NCBI GenBank assembly: GCA_030917745.1 | Contig: JAUPUC010000098.1 | Span: forward strand, 1-5,365 | DNA: 5,365 bases | Reading direction: 5' to 3' | Source: Patescibacteria group bacterium | Lineage (GTDB): Bacteria > Patescibacteriota > Minisyncoccia > Moranbacterales > UBA1568 | Part shown: piece by piece, positions 1 to 4,705 of the stretch | How positions within the stretch are numbered: position 1 is the stretch's first letter | Layout: every line of letters starts with the position of its first letter | The notes under the pieces: model-generated | Database searches by the model: none | The model's input: the letters and a program-made list of their open reading frames with translations, nothing else | Told to the model about the DNA's origin: nothing | Position numbers and translations under genes: made by a program

Positions 1-88
1 TATTGAATAAAGATGAAAAAATGTTAAAGGACTTTCCGTTGAGGCATCCATGGAACCGTCTCGTCGCGTTTCGACACGCCTTGCGATT

Positions 89-502
89 TCAAGAGCGGGT
101 GCGGATGTAGGCGGCATAGTCCTTGTCGGCGCCTCCGATGTGGTCGATCCACCAGCGGCCGAGGTGGACTTCGAGGTCAATCAGCATTCCATCGACTGAC
201 TCAAAAGTATAAATGCGCTCTTTCATATGTGTGTAACGCTCGATAAATTGTGCATGTAAGGCGCGGTGTTCGACAAGGTGTGGGTATTGATGTTCTTCCA
301 TGTAGCGTTCTTCATCAACAAAGTGCTCATCGATGTACTGATCCAGGAACTTGAGTACTTGTTCGATGACAATAAGGTTATTTTGTCCCCCCGCAAGGGC
401 ATCAAGGAGAGCGTTGACTTGTTCGAGAAGTTGCTTGTGTTGATTGTCGAGTTTGTCATCGCCGACTGACAGAGCAGGAGTCCAGGTAAATTGTATATTC
501 AT
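89..502 (-). CDS. Bacteriohemerythrin (non-heme di-iron O2-binding protein)
   Basis: A 137-residue single-domain hemerythrin, close to the usual size for bacterial members, expected to be cytoplasmic with no signal peptide or membrane segment. All seven expected ligands of the di-iron site are visible: H22 (in DNQHKQL), H60 and E64 (HxxxE), H79 and H83 (HxxxH), and H121 and D126 (HxxxxD). The N-terminus FTWTPALSVGDDKLDNQH is typical of the family and fixes the ATG start. Family members bind O2 reversibly and are thought to store, sense or deliver oxygen; the exact role here is inferred. No good Shine-Dalgarno precedes the ATG, and a TATACT lies only 11 nt upstream, so the mRNA may be nearly leaderless. 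The last third of the gene (about 89-180) is clearly GC-richer than the rest. It is transcribed divergently from the ferredoxin gene. No terminator with a U-tract is evident in 1-88. Confidence 0.93.
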   Translation of the reverse strand: MNIQFTWTPALSVGDDKLDNQHKQLLEQVNALLDALAGGQNNLIVIEQVLKFLDQYIDEHFVDEERYMEEHQYPHLVEHRALHAQFIERYTHMKERIYTFESVDGMLIDLEVHLGRWWIDHIGGADKDYAAYIRTRS

Positions 503-513
503 AGATACTGTTT

Positions 514-519
514 AGTATA
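514..519 (-). promoter_or_regulatory. Possible -10 element of the hemerythrin gene
   Basis: TATACT on the minus strand matches the sigma70 -10 consensus at 5 of 6 positions and lies 11 nt before the hemerythrin ATG. The best upstream partner is a weak TTCGGA at 538-543 with an 18-nt spacer. If used, transcription would start about 4-5 nt before the start codon. The region is AT-rich and a second TATACT occurs at 532-537, so this assignment is tentative. Confidence 0.3.
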
Positions 520-650
520 TAAACTACTTTGAGTATATCCGAAATAGATATTTTGTATAGAGCGATTTCTGGGTAATACGATATGGCTATTTGCTTCAAA
601 TGGAGATTTTGACTACTCTAACGAAAGGATTACTGAATTACTCTTCTACT

Positions 651-962
651 ATGAAATCTCAGATTCGTGTGTGCGTGAATGTAAACTGTTGCCAGAGGGG
701 AAGCCAGGAGGTTGCCACTACGCTCGAGAAAGCCTTTATCGATGGTTCAACAGAAGTGATCACCTCTGAAAACTGTTTTCGTTTTTGTAAATCTGGTCCG
801 AATGTGGCAGTGAATGGCGCTTTGCTCCATCACATGAGTCCTTCGAACGCGGTAGCTCGGGTGCGGCAAGCTTTGACGCAGAAGACCGTTAAAAAAGAAG
901 CTCTTGGGACACGACCTCTCGATGAGCTCGATGCCGCTCTTGACGAGATGATGAAGTTCTAG
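651..962 (+). CDS. Thioredoxin-like [2Fe-2S] ferredoxin
   Basis: A 103-residue protein of the thioredoxin-fold [2Fe-2S] ferredoxin family, also seen as the C-terminal part of NuoE and HoxE-type subunits. The cluster ligands are readable: C8-x4-C13 in the first loop (CVNVNC) and C42-x3-C46 in the second (CFRFC), followed by the family signature SGPNVAVNG. C14 is an extra cysteine beside C13. The tail after about residue 78 is charged and acidic (ELDAALDEMMKF). It should be a soluble one-electron carrier; its partner is unknown because no hydrogenase or Complex I gene is in view. The frame stays open upstream, with a TTG at 591 and an ATG at 600. I chose 651 because the first beta strand of the family (SQIRVCVN) begins right after it and the extra 17-20 residues do not look conserved. 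No start has a good Shine-Dalgarno; AAAGGA at 624-629 is too far away. A TTGACT at 609-614 could be a -35, without a convincing -10. Confidence 0.82.
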   Translation: MKSQIRVCVNVNCCQRGSQEVATTLEKAFIDGSTEVITSENCFRFCKSGPNVAVNGALLHHMSPSNAVARVRQALTQKTVKKEALGTRPLDELDAALDEMMKF

Positions 963-1000
963 GGGAATATTGCATTTTTTGAAAGAGCGTGTTAGGGTGT

Positions 1001-1037
1001 CTCGATACTTCGAATTGAGGTATCGAGGTGCTTTATT
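1001..1037 (+). terminator. Hairpin after the ferredoxin gene, probable weak terminator
   Basis: CTCGATACTTC (1001-1011) pairs with GAGGTATCGAG (1017-1027) around a GAATT loop. That gives 11 consecutive base pairs including one G-T wobble. The sequence after it, GTGCTTTATTT, is only moderately T-rich, so termination may be inefficient or the hairpin may serve RNA stability. It lies 38 nt after the ferredoxin stop and 46 nt before the next start codon, where it could separate the two transcription units. Confidence 0.5.
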
Positions 1038-1060
1038 TGCACATCCCTTAATTGCTTTCT

Positions 1061-1066
1061 GGAGGG
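1061..1066 (+). promoter_or_regulatory. Strong Shine-Dalgarno site of the small membrane protein
   Basis: GGAGGG lies 7 nt before the ATG at 1074. It is the clearest ribosome binding site in the window and supports both the start choice and the reality of a gene that has no recognisable family. Confidence 0.75.
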
Positions 1067-1073
1067 AAAAAAT

Positions 1074-1415
1074 ATGCAACGATTTTTTGTCGCCCAAATA
1101 GTCCGCCTTTTTTCTTGGATAAAGAGAGAAAAAAGGAGTTCTTCCCCACAACAAGATTTCTCGAGAACGGAGTCGGGAGAAAAGAGTGTGCCTCTCTCAG
1201 TCGGCTGGCTTTTCTTTGTGTCACTTCTGCTTGGTATTCTGTTGAAACTGGTTTTTAGTCATTTTGTGACTATAGGATATGATGACTATCATGTTATCAA
1301 CGCGCGACAAACAGTAAATCTTGTCGAACTTCAAGAAAAAACGCTCAGAGAAGGCGGGTCACTTGCGTATGTCTCTCGACACGCTTCAGGACCTCTCTGT
1401 CGTGATTCGGAATAA
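1074..1415 (+). CDS. Hypothetical single-pass membrane protein
   Basis: A 113-residue protein I do not recognise. Residues 1-40 are basic and hydrophilic, with a KREKR cluster around 17-21. A hydrophobic stretch at about 41-63 (starting LSVGWLFFVSLLLGILLK) is a single membrane segment, so by the positive-inside rule the N-terminus is probably cytoplasmic. The remaining 50 residues should face outward; they are hydrophilic and contain one cysteine (C109). The start is well supported by GGAGGG 7 nt upstream. The gene ends 26 nt before the Dsb-like gene, which also has a short N-terminal tail and one membrane segment, so the two may form an operon and work together at the membrane; this is inferred from position only. 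Near the 3' end the +1 frame also stays open through 1441 and reads plausibly as protein, so a frameshifted C-terminus cannot be excluded. Confidence 0.65.
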   Translation: MQRFFVAQIVRLFSWIKREKRSSSPQQDFSRTESGEKSVPLSVGWLFFVSLLLGILLKLVFSHFVTIGYDDYHVINARQTVNLVELQEKTLREGGSLAYVSRHASGPLCRDSE

Positions 1416-1441
1416 TGAATTGATACCACTCTCAAAAGCAT

Positions 1442-2488
1442 ATGTCAGAAATATCACCCGAAAGAGAACAGACGACTCAAACGATATCCAAGAACTCTTT
1501 CGCCCTTCTGATTCTGCTTGGCGGATTATTCCTGGGGAGTCTCTTTGTCGATATCGGACAACTCGTTCTTGGAAGGGGTTTTTCCCAGTCCGCTGTGCGT
1601 GAACACGAAGTACTCGAGCAGGGTGGGCGAACCTGGGTCGCCTATCGAGACCCGAGAGTGGATATGACTTTGTTGACAGATCCGGAATGTAAGGCTTGCA
1701 ATACGGATGAGGCGCTTGTGTGGTTACGGCGTGTACTTCCGACCTTGAGTGTTTCAGTGATATCTCAAAATTCCGATGAGGGCCACCGACTCATCAAGCA
1801 ACATGATCTTCGGTCGCTTCCGGCACTTCTCTTCTCAAATGCCATTGAAAAGACAGATTTTTTCGCCCAAGCACATTCACTCTTCCAGCTCTCAGAAAAA
1901 CAGTATCTCCTCAATATGGAAGAACTCGGTTTGCCTGTGGGTAAGTATCTTGCAATTCCATCCATGACTGATCAGAGTATTGTCCTGGGGCATCGGGAGG
2001 CTTCACTGGCTGTCATTATTTACTCTGATTTTCAGTGTAGTTTTTGTGGCACCTTCCATAAAAATCAGATCAAAAAACTGCTTGATGAGTACGGTGATCG
2101 AGTTGTCTTTGTCTTTAAGGCCTTGCCTCTGGATACGCATCCCAAGGCACCGCTTCTTGCCTCAGCTGCTCTGTGCGCTCATGAACAGGGGAAATATTTT
2201 GATTATGCGAATGCTCTCTTCAGTAAGCAGCATGAGCTCGAACAGCGCTCAAATACAAAACAGGAACTGAAAAATATTTCTTGGATGGCTAAGCTCAACT
2301 GGAAATCTTTTTCCGATTGTTTGGATCAGGATCGTTTCGCGAAACAGGTCGAGGATGAAGCTTCGGAGGCCCGCAAACTTGGTGTCACTGCTACTCCAGC
2401 TGTCTTCATTGGGAATCGCTTTTTTTCAGGTGCAGCCGAATATGACACTCTCAAGAAAGCTCTTGATGAAGAGCTAAGTGAGGAATAA
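1442..2488 (+). CDS. Membrane-anchored Dsb-like protein with two thioredoxin folds
   Basis: A 348-residue protein predicted to be anchored by one membrane segment (about 19-42) with the rest outside the cytoplasm. Domain 1 (about 66-170) has a thioredoxin-like CxxC, C83-K-A-C86, and a cis-proline candidate in SLPALLF (P127). Domain 2 (about 178-345) is a DsbA-type thiol oxidoreductase of the Thioredoxin_4/BdbD sort, with IIYSDFQC before the active site C199-S-F-C202 and the cis-proline loop ATPAVFIGNRFF (P319). C245 (ALCAHEQGKYFDY) and C293 (SDCLDQDRF) sit where related proteins carry a second, structural cysteine pair. The likely job is making or reshuffling disulfides in exported proteins, with domain 1 possibly passing electrons to or from domain 2; that relay is inference. 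No Shine-Dalgarno precedes the ATG, and an in-frame TGA at 1421 rules out an earlier start, so translation may depend on the gene upstream. A strong terminator overlaps the stop codon. Confidence 0.85.
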   Translation: MSEISPEREQTTQTISKNSFALLILLGGLFLGSLFVDIGQLVLGRGFSQSAVREHEVLEQGGRTWVAYRDPRVDMTLLTDPECKACNTDEALVWLRRVLPTLSVSVISQNSDEGHRLIKQHDLRSLPALLFSNAIEKTDFFAQAHSLFQLSEKQYLLNMEELGLPVGKYLAIPSMTDQSIVLGHREASLAVIIYSDFQCSFCGTFHKNQIKKLLDEYGDRVVFVFKALPLDTHPKAPLLASAALCAHEQGKYFDYANALFSKQHELEQRSNTKQELKNISWMAKLNWKSFSDCLDQDRFAKQVEDEASEARKLGVTATPAVFIGNRFFSGAAEYDTLKKALDEELSEE

Positions 2489-2518
2489 AAAACAGCACGT
2501 TTGAGACGGCTGTTTTTT
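2487..2518. terminator. Bidirectional intrinsic terminator (Dsb-like gene and tRNA-Thr)
   Basis: CAGC (2493-2496) pairs with GCTG (2509-2512), and CGT (2498-2500) with ACG (2506-2508), around a TTGAG loop with A2497 bulged. The stem is flanked by six A (2487-2492) and six T (2513-2518), giving a U-tract on either strand. On the plus strand it overlaps the TAA of the Dsb-like gene. On the minus strand it begins 12 nt after the tRNA 3' end, so it can end both converging transcripts. Confidence 0.88.
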
Positions 2519-2530
2519 ATTTCTCTATTG

Positions 2531-2603
2531 AGCCAAGACCGGGATTTGAACCCGGGACCTATGCGTTACGAGTGCATTGCTCTACCAACTGAGCTATCTT
2601 GGC
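2531..2603 (-). tRNA. tRNA-Thr (anticodon CGT)
   Basis: A full cloverleaf reads on the minus strand. The 7-bp acceptor is GCCAAGA/TCTTGGC, the D arm is GCTC-AGTTGGTA-GAGC, the anticodon loop is CTCGTAA with T33 and anticodon CGT, the variable loop is AGGTC, and the T arm is CCGGG-TTCAAAT-CCCGG. It decodes ACG, normally a supplementary threonine tRNA beside a TGT or GGT isoacceptor. The base after the acceptor is T and the next bases are CAA, so CCA is not encoded and must be added enzymatically. One oddity is that the loop-closing pair of the anticodon stem would be A31-C39 (T2573 and G2565 on the plus strand), a mismatch. The other four pairs of that stem are intact. Transcription probably comes from the promoter at 2713-2741, through the partial copy at 2665-2693. 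Confidence 0.95.
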
Positions 2604-2645
2604 ATTGGTACAAACGTCTTTTTGTTGGCCTCTGTGTGGAGTTTA

Positions 2646-2661
2646 TCCGCCTTATGGCGGA
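2646..2661 (-). other. GC-rich hairpin between the tRNA fragment and the intact tRNA
   Basis: On the minus strand TCCGCC-ATAA-GGCGGA forms a perfect 6-bp stem with a 4-nt loop. It starts 4 nt after the tRNA fragment ends and sits in the precursor leading to tRNA-Thr. No T-run follows in the direction of tRNA transcription, so it is not a standard intrinsic terminator. It could be a processing or stability element, or the chance residue of a rearrangement. Confidence 0.55.
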
Positions 2662-2664
2662 AGT

Positions 2665-2693
2665 CATTGCTCTACCAACTGAGCTATCTTGGC
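2665..2693 (-). repeat. Exact 29-nt partial copy of the tRNA-Thr 5' half (tRNA fragment or pseudogene)
   Basis: These 29 bases are identical to 2575-2603, the tRNA from base 1 of the acceptor through the D arm into the anticodon stem (ending ...GAGCAATG on the minus strand). The copies are offset by exactly 90 nt, with the same orientation. Identity stops abruptly on both sides. The 61 nt between them show no T arm, no matching acceptor 3' strand and no plausible anticodon arm, so this copy cannot fold as a tRNA alone. It begins about 13 nt after the predicted transcription start, so it should be the leader of the tRNA-Thr transcript. It may be the remnant of a tandem tRNA: 73 nt of tRNA plus a 17-nt spacer would give the same 90-nt period. 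Confidence 0.9.
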
Positions 2694-2712
2694 TTGTATA
2701 TAAAACAAGAGG

Positions 2713-2741
2713 AGTATACCGGAAACACATCTTTTTTTCAA
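2713..2741 (-). promoter_or_regulatory. Sigma70-type promoter of tRNA-Thr
   Basis: On the minus strand TTGAAA (2736-2741) and TATACT (2713-2718) are separated by exactly 17 nt, each matching consensus at 5 of 6 positions. Transcription should begin near 2706, about 13 nt before the tRNA fragment and about 103 nt before the intact tRNA. A normal tRNA promoter would sit much closer to its mature 5' end, which suggests it originally served a tRNA located where the fragment now lies. Confidence 0.75.
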
Positions 2742-2782
2742 GCTGCGGCGTGAATCTATGGCTCTCGGAAGAAAACGATAAC

Positions 2783-2811
2783 TTGAAGTACCGCTCTCTT
2801 TCCGCTACAAT
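2783..2811 (+). promoter_or_regulatory. Sigma70-type promoter of prfB-ftsE-ftsX
   Basis: TTGAAG (2783-2788) and TACAAT (2806-2811) are separated by 17 nt and face prfB. Only 12 nt lie between the -10 and the prfB ATG, so the expected transcription start (about 2817-2819) leaves a leader of roughly 5-7 nt. It is divergent from the tRNA promoter, with about 40 nt between the two -35 elements. No other promoter is obvious before ftsE or ftsX. Confidence 0.75.
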
Positions 2812-2812
2812 A

Positions 2813-2818
2813 GAGGAA
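2813..2818 (+). promoter_or_regulatory. Shine-Dalgarno-like site before prfB
   Basis: GAGGAA ends 5 nt before the ATG at 2824 and would be a good ribosome binding site. It sits directly after the predicted -10 element, however, so a transcript begun there might lack most of it. Either a further promoter upstream supplies the full site, or the start is read from a very short leader. Confidence 0.5.
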
Positions 2819-2823
2819 CTCTT

Positions 2824-3910
2824 ATGGAATCACCTCTTGAAACACTGACCCTTCTTCGCCAAAAACTCCTGCGTTTGCAGGAATATCTTTGACTTTGCCA
2901 CGAAGGACAAAAGAATCACCGAGCTGACCTCTGAGAGCGAGCAGTCTGGCTTTTGGGATAACCCCAAGCGTGCCGGTGGCATCATGAAAGAACTCGAGCG
3001 CCTCAAAGGAGAGCGCGAGAAATTTTGCGCTTTGGAGAGAGAAATGAACGATACGGCTGATTTGATTGCTCTTGGTCTCTCAGAAGCGGAAATGCTCGAG
3101 GTCGAACAGACTATTGCTGGATTCGAGCAGACATTCGCTGAATGGGAATTTTTGGCATTGCTCTCCGGCACATACGACACTCATGATGTGCTGCTTACTA
3201 TTCGTAGTGGAGCAGGCGGTGTCGATGCTCAGGACTGGGCAGAGATGCTCCTTCGTATGTATTTACGTTTTGCTGAGAATCGCGGATGGAAAACAAAAAT
3301 ACTGGATGAAAATCGAGGAGGTGAGGCCGGCATCAAAAGCGCGACGATTGAAATAACCGGTGAATACGTCTACGGGTATTTGTCGCTTGAAGCAGGTATT
3401 CATCGTTTGGTTCGTCTCTCTCCATTTAACGCGAATAGCTTGCGACAAACCTCCTTTGCGTCCGTGGAAGTACTTCCGGTGATCGAGGATGATGCGGCAC
3501 TGGCTATCCGTCCTGATGATTTGCGTATCGATACCTATCGTTCTTCGGGAGCCGGAGGACAAAATGTCAATAAGACTGAAAGTGCGGTTCGAATCACTCA
3601 TATTCCAAGTGGTTTGGTAGCCGCATGCCAAAGTGAGCGATCACAACTTCAAAATCGTGAAGAAGCAATGAAGATGCTTCGGGGAAAACTCGCGCAACAA
3701 GAGATAGATAAACAAGTCATAGAGCGACAGAAACTGAGAGGTGAAGTGAAGAGCGCGGAGTGGGGGAATCAGATACGTTCGTATGTTCTCCACCCATACA
3801 CGCTCGTCAAAGACCATCGGAGTGACATCGAAACGAGTGACACGGCTGGTGTTTTGAACGGACATATTGACCTTTTTATTGAGTCTAACTTGCGCGCCTT
3901 GCGAAAGTAA
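2824..3910 (+). CDS. prfB: Peptide chain release factor 2, with programmed +1 frameshift
   Basis: Release factor 2 recognises UAA and UGA in the ribosomal A site and triggers peptide release. The gene is in two frames: 22 codons from ATG 2824 to CTT 2887-2889, then TGA 2890-2892. A +1 shift resumes at GAC 2891 and runs to TAA 3908-3910. The joined protein is 361 residues, close to the 365 of E. coli RF2. The N-terminal helical domain continues across the shift (DFATKDKRITEL, then SGFWDNPKRA). The SPF tripeptide that reads the stop codon is at residues 199-201 (LVRLSPFNANSLRQTSF), and the catalytic GGQ is at 244-246 (SSGAGGQNVNKTESAVRITH). SPF separates RF2 from RF1, which has a PxT motif. Scarce RF2 slows termination at the UGA and so favours the shift and more RF2. 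Annotating only from ATG 2984 would lose the first 53 residues. It leads the operon with ftsE 38 nt downstream. Confidence 0.96.
2878..2893 (+). promoter_or_regulatory. prfB +1 programmed frameshift site
   Basis: The sequence CAGGAATATCTTTGAC holds the slippery CTT codon, the in-frame TGA and the following C, which favours weak termination. Upstream, AGGA is an internal Shine-Dalgarno-like element that can pair with 16S rRNA and push the ribosome forward. The last ten bases, TATCTTTGAC, are the same as in the well-known E. coli site, while the Shine-Dalgarno part is weaker than the E. coli AGGGGG. Confidence 0.95.
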
Positions 3911-3948
3911 GCGAAAATAGAAGAACAAGGTATTCATCAAAAACAAAT

Positions 3949-4701
3949 ATGTCGAATATTGTCCCGATTATCCATTTTGAGCACGTCTCAAAGCACTTTT
4001 CTTCCGAACAGCAGGTACTGAGAGATATTACTTTCTCTCTTTTACCAGGTGAGTTTGTTTCATTAGTTGGCGTGAGTGGCGCTGGCAAATCCACAATTCT
4101 CAAGCTTATCTACGCTGAGGAAATTCCTTCAGAAGGAGAGGTATATTTTAATGGTCGTCCAATTAGCGGCATCAATCGCAAACACCTCCCATTTTTTCGT
4201 CGCAATATCGGGACGGTTTTTCAGGATTTCAAGCTTCTTCCTAATCGAACTGCTTTTGAAAATATCGCCTACGCTCTCGAGGTTGATGGCCGGGAGACCG
4301 AGGAAATTCATCGTGAAGTGCCCGAAATTCTCGAAATCGTGGGTCTGAGCGACAAAGCCAATCAGTATCCAGGTCAGCTTTCCGGTGGTGAACAGCAGCG
4401 TGTCTCACTCGCTCGGGCACTGATTCATCGTCCAAAAGTGATTGTCGCGGATGAACCAACTGGCAATCTTGACCCAGTTTCGACTCAAGAAATTGTCAGG
4501 CTTCTGCTTGAGATTCATTCCTTTGGCACGACCATTCTACTTGCTACTCACAACAAGAGCATCGTTGATACTCTTGGCCGACGTGTTATCACGCTCGAGC
4601 AGGGGAGAATAGTGAGCGATGAAGCACATGGTAAGTACACAGTGGAGCATGCCTCGGTTCCGCAGAGTGTCTCAAAATCAACCTCTCCCAAAAATATCTA
4701 A
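3949..4701 (+). CDS. ftsE: Cell division ATP-binding protein FtsE
   Basis: A 250-residue ABC ATPase that partners with FtsX at the division site; ATP hydrolysis drives FtsX to activate extracellular peptidoglycan hydrolases. All nucleotide-binding elements are intact: Walker A GVSGAGKST (41-49), Q-loop Q92, signature LSGGE (144-148), Walker B VIVADEP (164-170, with D168 and E169), D-loop NLDP (173-176) and H-loop H201. The stretch FQDFKLLPNRTAFENIAYAL around the Q-loop is characteristic of FtsE and separates it from LolD/MacB-type ATPases. The protein exceeds the roughly 220-230 residues usual for FtsE because of a polar, Ser/Thr-rich tail after about residue 225. The ATG is the first in frame before the conserved beta strand IIHFEHVSKHF; no strong Shine-Dalgarno precedes it. 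No terminator separates it from prfB, and ftsX starts 4 nt after its stop, so all three genes are probably co-transcribed. Confidence 0.96.
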   Translation: MSNIVPIIHFEHVSKHFSSEQQVLRDITFSLLPGEFVSLVGVSGAGKSTILKLIYAEEIPSEGEVYFNGRPISGINRKHLPFFRRNIGTVFQDFKLLPNRTAFENIAYALEVDGRETEEIHREVPEILEIVGLSDKANQYPGQLSGGEQQRVSLARALIHRPKVIVADEPTGNLDPVSTQEIVRLLLEIHSFGTTILLATHNKSIVDTLGRRVITLEQGRIVSDEAHGKYTVEHASVPQSVSKSTSPKNI

Positions 4702-4705
4702 CCCT

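Noticed and set aside
21..110. A short plus-strand reading frame of 29 codons at the left edge
   Set aside because: It has no ribosome site and overlaps the 3' end of the hemerythrin gene in antisense; the composition explains it.
979..1009. A promoter TTGAAA ... GATACT for the small membrane protein gene
   Set aside because: The spacer is 19 nt, the -10 matches only 4 of 6 positions, and it lies inside the strong hairpin at 1001-1027; not strong enough to annotate.
747..1154. A 135-codon open frame on the minus strand
   Set aside because: It lies opposite the conserved ferredoxin and the 1001-1027 hairpin and shows no domain or ribosome site; the plus-strand frame has clear cluster-ligand motifs.
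1321..1602. A 93-codon open frame as a separate gene
   Set aside because: It overlaps the membrane segment coding of the Dsb-like gene in another frame, has no ribosome site, and becomes unconvincing after about 1500. It is kept only as a possible frameshift clue for the preceding gene.
2621..2693. The upstream copy as a second functional tRNA
   Set aside because: Over a 73-nt span there is no T arm (no GTTCAAAT-like loop), no matching acceptor 3' strand and no closing anticodon stem.
2575..2693. The 29-nt repeats as phage or plasmid attachment sites
   Set aside because: Only 61 nt lie between them, no integrase gene is present, and tRNA-targeting integrations usually restore the 3' part of the gene rather than duplicate the 5' part.
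2531..2693. An intron-containing tRNA, since CPR tRNAs can carry introns
   Set aside because: The 2531-2603 copy is a continuous complete tRNA with no interruption; the upstream fragment duplicates the 5' half rather than being separated from a unique 3' half.
2501..2848. A 115-codon open frame on the plus strand across the tRNA region
   Set aside because: It runs through the terminator, antisense through the tRNA and its fragment, and through both promoters. Its repeated peptide (IALPTELSW) is only the translation of the duplicated tRNA bases.
3911..3948. A terminator or promoter between prfB and ftsE
   Set aside because: No stem-loop with a T-run and no -35/-10 pair of useful quality can be found in the 38 nt, so read-through from the prfB promoter is the simpler view.
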